From Paracoccus marinaquae (GTDB lineage Bacteria > Pseudomonadota > Alphaproteobacteria > Rhodobacterales > Rhodobacteraceae), in NCBI RefSeq assembly GCF_018860165.1, contig NZ_JAHKNG010000016.1:21994-85993 (forward strand): a stretch of 64,000 nucleotides of DNA, written 5' to 3'. Numbering within the stretch: the stretch's first letter is position 1; every line of letters begins with the position of its first letter. Below are positions 17,890 through 25,831 of this stretch, one piece after another. The notes under the pieces are model-generated. The model ran no database searches. It was given only the letters and a program-made list of their open reading frames with translations, and was not told where the DNA came from. The position numbers and the translations under genes are program-made.

Positions 17890-18683
17890 CCCGCCTCTCC
17901 GCGGATGGCGCGATAGGCATGCCATGTGCCGTGGCCGAGGACCGGAAACACCACGATCAGCCCCAGAAGGCCGGTGACCACCGACAGGCCGATGCCCACC
18001 GCGACGATCACGCCCCAGGTCAGGCAGACGCCAAGGTTCTTGGTGGTCATCACGAAGCTGAGGCCCAGCGTGGTCAGCGCATCGCGCCGCTCCATCACCA
18101 GCATCGGCACCGAGAACAGGCTGAGCGCGAAGGCAAAGGCCGCAAACAGCGCCCCGACCGCGCCTCCGGTAAGGATCAGGCCCCAGCCGCGCAGCGTGGT
18201 CAGGGTATTGGCGATGGCATCCGCCGCCCCCGGAAAGGGCACCAGCCCGAAGAACAGCGCGTAAAGCAGATCCGCCGCGCGCAGCCAGAACAGGACCAGC
18301 AGGCCCAGCAGCAGCCCGGCATAGGCCATCTGCCCGCCCGAGACCGGGCGGACGAACAGCATCTCGGAGAGACCGAGATTGCGGCCCTCGCTGAGCGCGC
18401 GGCTTTTCTCATACAAGCCGACCGCCAGAAACGGACCGATGATGAGAAAGCCCGAGATCGCCGGAAGGGCCAGATACAGCAGGCCGCTGGCATAGAGCGC
18501 CCAGAGCACCAGATAGGACAGTGCCGTCAGGCACAGCCCGTAGGCAAGGCTGGGCCAGGGATCGGCGCGCAGGTCGCGCCAGCCCGCCGACAGCCAGTCG
18601 AAGGCCGTGCGCGCCGGCAGATGCCGGGCATAGGGAGATTCCGGGCGATCCGGGCGCAGAACGGCGGGAAGCGGTTCCAGCAT
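17886..18683 (-). CDS. DUF2189 family membrane protein
   Basis: 265-aa protein with about six membrane helices, starting MLEPLPAVLRPDRPESPYAR and containing the DUF2189-type segments FDWLSAGWRDLRADPWPSLAYG and GHGTWHAYRAIRGEAG. DUF2189 proteins are common near cytochrome oxidase genes in alphaproteobacteria; function unknown. AAAGGAG lies upstream of ATG 18683. It follows the 52-aa gene by 13 bp and overlaps ccoS by 4 bp. Confidence 0.85.
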   Translation of the reverse strand: MLEPLPAVLRPDRPESPYARHLPARTAFDWLSAGWRDLRADPWPSLAYGLCLTALSYLVLWALYASGLLYLALPAISGFLIIGPFLAVGLYEKSRALSEGRNLGLSEMLFVRPVSGGQMAYAGLLLGLLVLFWLRAADLLYALFFGLVPFPGAADAIANTLTTLRGWGLILTGGAVGALFAAFAFALSLFSVPMLVMERRDALTTLGLSFVMTTKNLGVCLTWGVIVAVGIGLSVVTGLLGLIVVFPVLGHGTWHAYRAIRGEAG

Positions 18684-18696
18684 GGCGAGGCTCCTT

Positions 18697-18855
18697 TCAG
18701 CAGGCGCGCTTGGCTGGCGCGGCGTCCGCGCGCAGGATGCAATCGGGCTGCGAGCGCAGCGCAGCATTCAGGAAATGCGCATTGGCCGCAACGAACACCG
18801 CCACGACCGCGACGGCGCCGGCGATGGCCAGCCGCTTCTGGGCGCGCCCGGTCAT
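18697..18855 (-). CDS. 52-aa membrane-anchored peptide downstream of ccoP
   Basis: Short gene encoding MTGRAQKRLAIAGAVAVVAV... with one transmembrane helix (about residues 9-26) and a C-terminal part carrying two Cys (SQPDCILRAD, KRAC at the end). Its start overlaps the ccoP stop by 4 bp (ATGA) and the DUF2189 gene follows after 13 bp. It stands where ccoG or ccoH would be expected but is much shorter than either and has no ferredoxin motif. Probably a periplasm-facing accessory peptide of the oxidase. Confidence 0.7.
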   Translation of the reverse strand: MTGRAQKRLAIAGAVAVVAVFVAANAHFLNAALRSQPDCILRADAAPAKRAC

Positions 18856-19724
18856 TCCGCCCCCTCTCCGCCAGCCTCGGCCAGCCCGGCGACATAGAGG
18901 GTCAGCAGCCTGATCTCGGCCTCGGACAGCCTGTCGGTCCAGGCCGGCATGGTGCCGGCACGCCCGCCCCGCAGGGTTTCCTGCACGGTGCGGCTGTCCT
19001 GACCATAGATCACCGCGGCATCACGCAGCGACGGGGCGCCGATCTCGAGCCCGCCCTCGCCGCCGTCACCGTGGCAACTGGCGCAGTTCTCGGCAAAGAG
19101 GTCGGCCGCCACACCCGCCCCGTCACGCCCCTCGGGCAGACCCGATACATAGCGCGCGACGGCGGCCCGTTCCTCGCGGCTCATCCAGTCGAAGGCCGGC
19201 ATCTCGGCGATGCGCGCATCCGGATGGCCGGAATTGATGCCAAAGCGGATGGTTTCGGCAATGGCCTCGGGATCGGCACCCCACAGCCAATGCGCGTCGG
19301 ACAGCACCGGAAAGCCCGGACCGCCCTGCCCCGTCTCGCCATGGCAGGCGGCGCAATTGTCGGCAAACAGCCGTTCTGCGGCCGGCATCGCCGTGGCCAT
19401 CAGATCGGCATCGGCCCGCAAGACCTCGAAATCGCCGGTCTCCATCTTGGCCAGCCATTCGCCGCGCCAGTCCGAGATGTCGCGATAGCCCGCAACCGCC
19501 ATGTCGCCTTGATTCAGCCCCAGCAGCCCGCGCGTATAGTCGCGCCCCAGCGGCCAGGCCGGCAGCAGGATCCAGGCAATGACCGCATAGACCACCGTGA
19601 TCAGCAGTGCCCAGATCGCGATCCGGGGAAAGGGCGTGTTCAGTTCCTTGATGCCGTTCCATTCATGCCCGGTGGTGTCATAGCCGGTGACCGGGTCGAT
19701 CTCGCGCTGGTGGTGATCGCTCAT
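18852..19724 (-). CDS. ccoP: CcoP, dihaem cytochrome c subunit of cbb3 oxidase
   Basis: 290-aa subunit with an N-terminal membrane segment (about residues 34-56) and two periplasmic cytochrome c domains, CAACH at residues 124-128 and CASCH at 214-218. It takes electrons into the cbb3 oxidase. ATG 19724 (MSDHHQREIDPVTGYDTTGH) shows the family N-terminus and overlaps ccoQ by 4 bp. Confidence 0.96.
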   Translation of the reverse strand: MSDHHQREIDPVTGYDTTGHEWNGIKELNTPFPRIAIWALLITVVYAVIAWILLPAWPLGRDYTRGLLGLNQGDMAVAGYRDISDWRGEWLAKMETGDFEVLRADADLMATAMPAAERLFADNCAACHGETGQGGPGFPVLSDAHWLWGADPEAIAETIRFGINSGHPDARIAEMPAFDWMSREERAAVARYVSGLPEGRDGAGVAADLFAENCASCHGDGGEGGLEIGAPSLRDAAVIYGQDSRTVQETLRGGRAGTMPAWTDRLSEAEIRLLTLYVAGLAEAGGEGAE

Positions 19725-19891
19725 TCCGTGACCTCCTCTTCGGGATCGGGTTCGAGGATCGAGCGCGCCGCCGCCTCGTAGGACGCCCGGCGCGAGGGGC
19801 TGTAGGCACGGATCAGGACGATCAGGAAGAACCCCATCAGCCAGATCAGACCGACCGTCTGGGACAGATAGACAAGCTGGTCGTAACTCAT
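19721..19891 (-). CDS. ccoQ: CcoQ, small subunit of cbb3 oxidase
   Basis: 56-aa protein with one membrane helix (MSYDQLVYLSQTVGLIWLMG...) and the typical YSPSRRASYEAAA segment followed by an acidic tail (EPDPEEEVTE). Overlaps ccoO and ccoP by 4 bp each. CcoQ stabilises the oxidase and in Rhodobacter affects redox signalling. Confidence 0.92.
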   Translation of the reverse strand: MSYDQLVYLSQTVGLIWLMGFFLIVLIRAYSPSRRASYEAAARSILEPDPEEEVTE

Positions 19892-20616
19892 TCCGCGCCC
19901 TCCGCCAGCAGTTCATAGGGGGCGTTGGTCAGCGTTCCCAGGGATTGCAGATAGGCCACCACCGCATCCATTTCCGTCAGTTTCGACGGATCACCGTCGA
20001 AACTTCGGATGGCGACGGTTTCGCCATAGCGTTCGATGACCGCCTCGGCGCCGTCGCTGTCGGGGCGGCTCTGGGCCAAGGCATCGTTCGCCGCGCCCTC
20101 GATCATGGCCTCGTCATAGGGCACGCCCAGCCGGGCCAGCGTCGCCAGTTCGTCGCGCAACAGCCCGATCTCCAGCGGTCGCATCAGCCAGGGATAGGAG
20201 GGCATGATCGAGGCCGGCACCACGCTGCGCGGGTCGATCAGATGGGCGACATGCCAGTCATCCGAATATTTCCCGCCCAGCCGCGCCAGATCGGGGCCGG
20301 TCCGCTTGGACCCCCACAGCATCGGCCGGTCATAGGCGCTTTCGGCGGCCAGCGAATAGGGGCCGTAACGGTCCAGTTCGTCGGCAAGGCTGCGCACCAT
20401 CTGGCTGTGGCAGGCATAGCAGCCCTCGCGGATATAGATCTCGCGCCCGGCCAGTTCCAGCGGCGTATGCGGGCGCAGATCGTCGGGCAGTTCGACCGTC
20501 TCATTGATGCTGAACAGGGGCGCGATCTCGACGATGCCACCGATCGAGGCGGCGACGATGATCCCCACGACCAGCCCCATGGAAACCTTTTCCAGATTGT
20601 AGTGAAGCTTCAGCAT
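19888..20616 (-). CDS. ccoO: CcoO, monohaem cytochrome c subunit of cbb3 oxidase
   Basis: 242-aa membrane-anchored cytochrome c with an N-terminal helix (about residues 13-33) and haem site CYACH at 66-70 within the conserved YIREGCYACHSQMVR stretch. ATG 20616 (MLKLHYNLEKVSMGL) is 4 bp after the ccoN stop and gives the family N-terminus. Confidence 0.96.
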   Translation of the reverse strand: MLKLHYNLEKVSMGLVVGIIVAASIGGIVEIAPLFSINETVELPDDLRPHTPLELAGREIYIREGCYACHSQMVRSLADELDRYGPYSLAAESAYDRPMLWGSKRTGPDLARLGGKYSDDWHVAHLIDPRSVVPASIMPSYPWLMRPLEIGLLRDELATLARLGVPYDEAMIEGAANDALAQSRPDSDGAEAVIERYGETVAIRSFDGDPSKLTEMDAVVAYLQSLGTLTNAPYELLAEGAE

Positions 20617-20620
20617 CGCC

Positions 20621-22246
20621 CTACTCCGCCGGTTGCGTGGCAAGGGGGCGGTCGGCGGCCTCGATCGGCGCCGCCCGCATCGTCGCCCGACAGTTCAGCG
20701 CACAGATCACCGCGCCGGCCAGGAACATCGCCCCGCCGATGGTGCGCAACAGGTAATAGGGCGCCATGGCGCGCACCGATTCGATGAAGCTGTAGGACAG
20801 CGCGCCGTTCTCGTCATAGGCCCGCCACATCAGCCCCTGGGTGATGCCGGCGTTCCACATCGCGACGACGTAAATCAGCGTCCCCGTCACGGCGAGCCAG
20901 AAATGCCACTCGACCGCGCGGGGCGAGGCCATGGTCTCGCGCCCCGAGATCTGCGGCACCAGCGTATAGATGGCGCCGAAGATGATCATCGCCACCCAGC
21001 CAAGCGTGCCGGAATGGACATGGCCCACCGTCCAGTCGGTGTAATGGCTGAGCGAGTTCACCGGGCGGATGGCGAGGAACGACCCCTCGAAGGTCGACAG
21101 GCCGTAGAAGACGGCGGCCACGAACATGAAGCGCAGCGTGGCATCGTCGCGGACCTTGTGCCAGGCGCCGTTCAGCGTGGCGATGGCATTGCCGGCCGAG
21201 GCCCAGGACGGCACCAGCAGCATCACCGAGAAGGTCATCCCCAGGGTCTGCGCCCAATAGGGCAGCGCGGTGTAATGCAGGTGGTGCGAGCCGACCCAGA
21301 TATAGAAGAACACGATCCCCCAGAAGCTGAGGATCGACAGCCGGTAGGACCAGATCGGCCGGCCCGAGCGCACCGGCAGGAAATAATACAGCATCCCCAG
21401 GAAGCCGGCGGTCAGGAAGAAGGCCACGGCATTGTGGCCGTACCACCATTGCACCATGGCATCCTGCACCCCGGCCCAGATCGGAAAGCTTTCGGCCGTG
21501 GTCAGGCGGACCGGCAGCGCCAGGTTGTTGACGATATGCAGCATCGCCACGACCAGGATGAAGGCCAGGTAATACCAGTTGGCGACATAGATATGCGGCT
21601 CATGCCGGCGGGCCAGGGTGCGCAGATACAGGATGAAATAGGTCACCCAGACGACGACCAGCCAGATATCGGCATACCATTCGGCCTCGGCATATTCCTT
21701 GGACTGGGTGCTGCCCATCAGATAGCCGCTGACCCCCCAGAGGCAGAACAGGTTGAAGCCCAGCAGAACCACCCAGGGGCTGACCGAGTCGGCCAGCCGC
21801 GTGCGCGAGGTCCGCTGGACGACGAAGAACGAGGTCGCGATCAGCGCATTGCCGCCAAAGCCGAAGATGATGCCGGTGGTGTGAACCGGGCGCAGCCGCC
21901 CGAAACTGGTCCAGGGCAGCAAGGGCGTCGCCTCGGGCCAGTAGAGCAGCGCCGCCACCCAGACGCCCGCGCCCATGCCGATCATCGCCCAGATCAGCGT
22001 CATCACGATGCCAAAGCGTGTCGGCGCGTCGTAATAGCGGCTCGCCCGCCCGGCGGCCGGGAGGGGATCGTCCAGCGCCGCCGCCAGCTTCACCGCCAGC
22101 GCCACGCCCAGGACCATTGCCATGCCGCCGTGAACGGCCATCGCGCCGTGACGCGCCGCAGCCGCCATCACCAGCCCGAGAACGGCCAGCAGAACCGACA
22201 GGACGAGTCCCAGCCGGCGTTCCGAAAGACTGAGGGTATTGATCAT
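20621..22246 (-). CDS. ccoN: CcoN, catalytic subunit of cbb3 cytochrome oxidase
   Basis: 541-aa haem-copper oxidase subunit I of the C family, with about 12 or more helices, reducing O2 at very low concentration. Ligand motifs are visible: HTTGIIFGFG (low-spin haem His), YGHNAVAFFLTAGFLGMLYY (CuB His and the cross-linked Tyr of C-type oxidases), GSHHLHYTALP (CuB His pair) and VGHVHSGTLGW. I prefer ATG 22246; a GTG 18 bp upstream is also possible. It lies only 18 bp after the nsrR-like gene, so both are probably on one transcript. Confidence 0.96.
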   Translation of the reverse strand: MINTLSLSERRLGLVLSVLLAVLGLVMAAAARHGAMAVHGGMAMVLGVALAVKLAAALDDPLPAAGRASRYYDAPTRFGIVMTLIWAMIGMGAGVWVAALLYWPEATPLLPWTSFGRLRPVHTTGIIFGFGGNALIATSFFVVQRTSRTRLADSVSPWVVLLGFNLFCLWGVSGYLMGSTQSKEYAEAEWYADIWLVVVWVTYFILYLRTLARRHEPHIYVANWYYLAFILVVAMLHIVNNLALPVRLTTAESFPIWAGVQDAMVQWWYGHNAVAFFLTAGFLGMLYYFLPVRSGRPIWSYRLSILSFWGIVFFYIWVGSHHLHYTALPYWAQTLGMTFSVMLLVPSWASAGNAIATLNGAWHKVRDDATLRFMFVAAVFYGLSTFEGSFLAIRPVNSLSHYTDWTVGHVHSGTLGWVAMIIFGAIYTLVPQISGRETMASPRAVEWHFWLAVTGTLIYVVAMWNAGITQGLMWRAYDENGALSYSFIESVRAMAPYYLLRTIGGAMFLAGAVICALNCRATMRAAPIEAADRPLATQPAE

Positions 22247-22264
22247 CCGCGCACGCCCTTTCAC

Positions 22265-22681
22265 CTATGCCATCACAGGGGCCGGCAGCGCTATATCCGC
22301 CAGCGTCGACTGGTTCAGATCGTCCATGAACCGCGCCTCGGCCCGGCGCAGTCGCGCCTTGAGGTTACAGCATCCTTCGACGGTGCAACAGCCGCCATCT
22401 GCCCCGAAACACTCGACCAGCGCCTGCCCTTCCTCCAGCAGCCGCACCACATCACCCAGCCGGATATGTTCGGGCCGGCGCCGCAACTGCGCCCCGCCGC
22501 CGCTGCCGCGCCGGGTCTCGACGACGCCGCCCCGGGCAAGCCGCTGCATGATCTTGGTCAGGTGATGCCGCGACAGCCGGAATTCATCGGCCAGTTCGGC
22601 GGTCGAAAAGGCCCTCTCGGGCGCGCTTGCCATGCGCATCAGCATGCGCAGGCCATAATCGGTGAATGAGGTCAGACGCAT
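22265..22681 (-). CDS. nsrR: Rrf2-family NO-responsive repressor, NsrR type
   Basis: 138-aa Rrf2 regulator with an N-terminal winged helix (MRLTSFTDYGLRMLM... SRHHLTKIMQRLARGG) and a cysteine cluster at residues 91, 98/99 and 104/105, the spacing of NsrR Fe-S ligands. NsrR represses NO-defence genes until NO destroys its cluster. It is the first gene of the cco operon and is divergent from the truncated haemoglobin/NnrS operon. IscR and RirA are alternatives, but their Cys spacing differs and context favours NsrR. Confidence 0.85.
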   Translation of the reverse strand: MRLTSFTDYGLRMLMRMASAPERAFSTAELADEFRLSRHHLTKIMQRLARGGVVETRRGSGGGAQLRRRPEHIRLGDVVRLLEEGQALVECFGADGGCCTVEGCCNLKARLRRAEARFMDDLNQSTLADIALPAPVMA

Positions 22682-22717
22682 CAGGTCCAGCACCCGAATT
22701 GAATCGGCATTTACAAT

Positions 22718-22731
22718 ACCTATTAACAGGT
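22718..22731. promoter_or_regulatory. Candidate NsrR operator between nsrR-cco and NO-defence operons
   Basis: ACCTATTAACAGGT, a 14-bp palindrome with six of seven pairs matching, midway (37 and 39 bp) between the two divergent start codons in AT-richer DNA. Its position suits a repressor acting on both operons. Assignment to NsrR is inference. Confidence 0.45.
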
Positions 22732-22770
22732 GTAGTCCTCAAATCAAGTCCTGAGCATCAGGAGAGATGC

Positions 22771-23214
22771 ATGACTTCCACAGCCCCGCAGATCGTCAGC
22801 GCCCGCCCTCGGATGACGGCCGAGATCATGGCCCGGACCGGTCTGGACGAGGCCCGGCTTGCCCGGCTGGTGGATGGCTTCTATGCCAAGGTGCGCCGGG
22901 ATCCGGTGCTTGGACCGATCTTCGAGGCGCGGATTGCCGACTGGGGGCCGCATCTTGCGCGGATGAAGGACTTCTGGTCCTCGGTCGCGCTGATGACCGG
23001 CCGCTATCACGGCGCCCCGGTTCCCGCCCATCTGGACCTGCCGGTCGACTGGCCGGAATTCGAGCGCTGGCTGGCCCTGTTTCGGGAAACCGCCTTCGAG
23101 ACCTGCCCGCCCGACGGTGCCCGCCACCTGATCGAGCGGGCCGAGCGCATCGCCCGCTCGTTGAACATGGCGATCCGGAATGCAAACCCAGGGCAGGTTC
23201 CATCCCTGCTGTAA
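22771..23214 (+). CDS. Group III truncated haemoglobin
   Basis: 147-aa globin. The helices containing LVDGFYAKVRRDPVLGPIF, WGPHLARMKDFWSSV and the short RYHGAPVPAHLDLP segment are typical of group III truncated globins; His87 is the likely proximal haem ligand. Group III globins bind O2/NO and are found with NO-stress genes. GGAGAG lies before ATG 22771. First gene of the NO-defence operon. Confidence 0.93.
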   Translation: MTSTAPQIVSARPRMTAEIMARTGLDEARLARLVDGFYAKVRRDPVLGPIFEARIADWGPHLARMKDFWSSVALMTGRYHGAPVPAHLDLPVDWPEFERWLALFRETAFETCPPDGARHLIERAERIARSLNMAIRNANPGQVPSLL

Positions 23215-23229
23215 TCGAAAGGAAAGGAC

Positions 23230-23718
23230 ATGACTGCCGCGCATCCGCCGCAGGATCCCGCCGGGCTTACGGCCTTCATCGAGACGCAGTATCACGCGAA
23301 GCATCGCCAGCAACTGCCCGAACTTGCCGCCCTCTCGAACAAGGTCGAGACGGTGCATGCCGGCCAGGCGCATGTGCCGGCCGGCCTGTCCGTGCTGCTG
23401 CAGCGGATGATCGGCGAGATGGAGGTGCACATGAAGAAGGAGGAACTGATCCTGTTTCCGGCCATGCGCCGGGCCTCGGGCGGCGGCCTTCAGGCGCCCA
23501 TCGCGGCGATGCGCGGCGACCATGACGACCACGCGGCCGAGATCCGGCAGATCCGCGCGCTGACCGACGACCTGACCCTGCCCGAGGGAGCCTGCCGCAG
23601 CTGGACGCGGCTCTATCAGGACCTGCAGGGTTTCGTGGCGGATCTGGAAGAACACATCCGGCTGGAAAATGAGGTACTGTTTCCGCAGTTCGAACCCGAC
23701 GGAGCGCACCATGGCTGA
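23230..23718 (+). CDS. Hemerythrin-like di-iron protein
   Basis: 162-aa protein with the hemerythrin/HHE pattern: HAKHRQQLPEL, HMKKEELILFP, DHDDHAAEI and EEHIRLENEVLFP give the His/Glu set for a di-iron site. It lacks the N-terminal ScdA (DUF542) domain of YtfE/RIC repair proteins. Likely NO or O2 binding, or repair of Fe-S clusters damaged by NO. AAAGGAAAGGAC lies before ATG 23230. Confidence 0.9.
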   Translation: MTAAHPPQDPAGLTAFIETQYHAKHRQQLPELAALSNKVETVHAGQAHVPAGLSVLLQRMIGEMEVHMKKEELILFPAMRRASGGGLQAPIAAMRGDHDDHAAEIRQIRALTDDLTLPEGACRSWTRLYQDLQGFVADLEEHIRLENEVLFPQFEPDGAHHG

Positions 23719-24055
23719 TCTGAACCTGCCGAAACCGACCAGAGAGCTTGTCGACCGCCGTCGCGCGCTCGCCCCCGAGGCCGAGGATGCCTTTCGCGCC
23801 TTCTCCAAGACGGTCTTCGCGGACGGCGCGCTGGACGGGCGCACCAAGCAGCTGATCGCCGTGGCCGTCGCCCATGTCACGCAGTGCCCCTGGTGCATCG
23901 AGGGCCATGTCAAGGCCGCGCGGCGTGCCGGCGCCAGTTCCGAGCAGGTCATGGAGGCGATCTGGGTCGCCGCCGAGATGCGTGCCGGGGCGTCCTGGGC
24001 CCACGCCCTGAAGGCCGTGACCCTGCTGGACGACAGCGAAGCGGACGGGGCCTGA
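23711..24055 (+). CDS. AhpD-like carboxymuconolactone decarboxylase-fold protein
   Basis: 114-aa protein of the AhpD/CMD fold with the redox motif CPWCIEGH at residues 59-66 (Cys59, Cys62, His66), as in alkylhydroperoxidase AhpD. Likely a small thiol peroxidase or disulfide reductant. Starts inside the last codons of the hemerythrin gene (8-bp overlap), so it is co-translated. Confidence 0.9.
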   Translation: MADLNLPKPTRELVDRRRALAPEAEDAFRAFSKTVFADGALDGRTKQLIAVAVAHVTQCPWCIEGHVKAARRAGASSEQVMEAIWVAAEMRAGASWAHALKAVTLLDDSEADGA

Positions 24056-24083
24056 TGCAGCTGCGGGCAAGGGCCGGACGAAG

Positions 24084-25127
24084 ATGATACCCGCGCGCGG
24101 CAAGGACCCGCTGCAGACGGCGCTGTGCGAGTTGCTGGGGTGCGAGGTTCCGGTCATTCTGGCCGGCATGGGTGGCGTGGCGCGATGGGAACTGGCCGCC
24201 GCCATCGCCGAGGCCGGCGGCTATGCGACCCTCGGCATGGTGCGCGAAGACCCCGACCTGATCGAGCGCGAAGTCACCGCCCTGCGCGCGGCAACCGACC
24301 GGCCCTTCGCCGTGAACCTGATCCCTTCGGCCACCGATCCGACGCTGCTGGACGCGCAGATCGGGCGTTGTCTCGATCTTGCCGTGCCGGCCTTTTCCTT
24401 TTTCTGGGATGTGGTTCCCGCGGCGATCGAACGGGTCAAGGCCGCGGGCTGCCTGGTGCTGCATCAGGTCGGAAACCCGGATGCCGCTCGCGCGGCCGAA
24501 GCCGCGGGCGCCGATCTGATCATCGCCCAGGGGATCGAGGCCGGGGGCCATGTCCACGGGCGCCAGCCGGCCTTCGCGCTGGCCGAAGCGATCCGCGCCG
24601 CCAGCGATCTGCCGGTGGCGGTCTCCGGCGGCATCTCGACCGGCGAGGACCTTGCCCGTGCCATCGCGGCCGGGCTGGACGGGGTGCAATGTGGCACCGC
24701 CTTCATCGCGACCGACGAATCCTTCGCGCATGCCTATCACAAGACGCGCGTGGCCGAGGCGACCGGCGAGGACACGGTCCTGACCGACATCTTCGTTCTG
24801 AACTGGCCCAAGGGCGCGGCGGTACGGGTCCTGCGCAATTCCGTCACCGATGCGCTGGCGGGCCGCTATCTGGGGCATGATCCCGCCGCCCTGCCCCGCG
24901 AACCCATCGCCTGGGACGACGATGTGCCGCGGCTGCGTTTCAGCACCGACTCGCCGCTGCGCTTGACCACCGGCGATCTTGAGGCGATGGCAATCTATGC
25001 CGGACAGGGCGCCGGCCGGGTGACCTCGATCATGCCGGCCGCCCAGAGGCTGCAACGGATGGCAGCCGAGGCGCGACGGATCCTTGGAGACACCGCACCT
25101 GCACGGATATCGGAAAGCGCGCCATGA
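24084..25127 (+). CDS. Nitronate monooxygenase (2-nitropropane dioxygenase family)
   Basis: 347-aa FMN-dependent TIM-barrel enzyme oxidising alkyl nitronates. Family marks: PVILAGMGGVARWELAAA near the N-terminus, HQVGNPDAARAAEAAGAD, the glycine-rich AQGIEAGGHVHG with the catalytic-type His, and AVSGGISTGEDLA followed by VQCGTAF. In this operon it may remove nitro compounds or serve NO-stress metabolism. The stop overlaps the next start by 4 bp. Confidence 0.92.
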   Translation: MIPARGKDPLQTALCELLGCEVPVILAGMGGVARWELAAAIAEAGGYATLGMVREDPDLIEREVTALRAATDRPFAVNLIPSATDPTLLDAQIGRCLDLAVPAFSFFWDVVPAAIERVKAAGCLVLHQVGNPDAARAAEAAGADLIIAQGIEAGGHVHGRQPAFALAEAIRAASDLPVAVSGGISTGEDLARAIAAGLDGVQCGTAFIATDESFAHAYHKTRVAEATGEDTVLTDIFVLNWPKGAAVRVLRNSVTDALAGRYLGHDPAALPREPIAWDDDVPRLRFSTDSPLRLTTGDLEAMAIYAGQGAGRVTSIMPAAQRLQRMAAEARRILGDTAPARISESAP

Positions 25128-25831
25128 GCGAGGCCTTCAAAAGCTTTCGCTGCCAGAGCGGTTTCTCGTCGCCCCCCTGCTATGCGTCCGGGATCGCCCC
25201 CGACTATTTCGATCCACTGGCCGTCGATCCGCAGCAGGCCGCCGATGTCGGCCGCTGGCGCAGGGCGGAAAGGGACCGCCTGCGCGCGGCACGCCGCGGG
25301 CTGTCGATCGCCGAACGGCAGCGCGCCGACGCCGCACTGAGCCGATCGCTGCGCGAGTTGTTGCGGGACCGTTTCGACGGCGCAAGGGGGCTGGTTCTCT
25401 CGGCCTACTGGCCGATCAAGGGCGAACCCGACCTGCGTCCCTTGATGACCGATCTGCACCTGGGCGGCGTCGAGATCGCCCTGCCCGTGGTCGAGACCCG
25501 GGCCGCCCCGCTGATCTTCCGGCGCTGGACACCCGAAACGCGGATGATCCGTGGGCACTGGAACATCCCCGTCCCGCCCCCCGAGGCGCCTTCCGTCATC
25601 CCCGCGATCGTGCTGGCGCCGCTGCTGGGCTGGAGCGGCGACGGCTTCCGGCTGGGCTATGGCGGCGGATATTTCGACCGCACCCTGGCGGCGCTGAAGC
25701 CGCGCCCCTTCGCCATCGGAATCGGCTTCGAGGCCGCGCGCCTGCCGACGATCTATCCCCAGCCCCATGACATCCCGCTGAATGTGATCCTGACCGAGGC
25801 CGGGTCGTACCCCGCCCGCCAGACCGGATGA
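25124..25831 (+). CDS. 5-formyltetrahydrofolate cyclo-ligase with N-terminal extension
   Basis: 235-aa protein converting 5-formyl-THF to 5,10-methenyl-THF with ATP. Catalytic-domain motifs are present: AYWPIKGEPDLRPLM, LAPLLGWSGDGFRLGYGGGYFDR (substrate and Mg-ATP loop) and IGIGFEAARL. The first 40 or so residues are additional to the usual 190-aa enzyme and contain SSPPCYASGIAPDYF with a Cys-rich start. It overlaps the nitronate monooxygenase and NnrS genes by 4 bp each, an unusual place for a folate enzyme. Confidence 0.9.
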   Translation: MSEAFKSFRCQSGFSSPPCYASGIAPDYFDPLAVDPQQAADVGRWRRAERDRLRAARRGLSIAERQRADAALSRSLRELLRDRFDGARGLVLSAYWPIKGEPDLRPLMTDLHLGGVEIALPVVETRAAPLIFRRWTPETRMIRGHWNIPVPPPEAPSVIPAIVLAPLLGWSGDGFRLGYGGGYFDRTLAALKPRPFAIGIGFEAARLPTIYPQPHDIPLNVILTEAGSYPARQTG

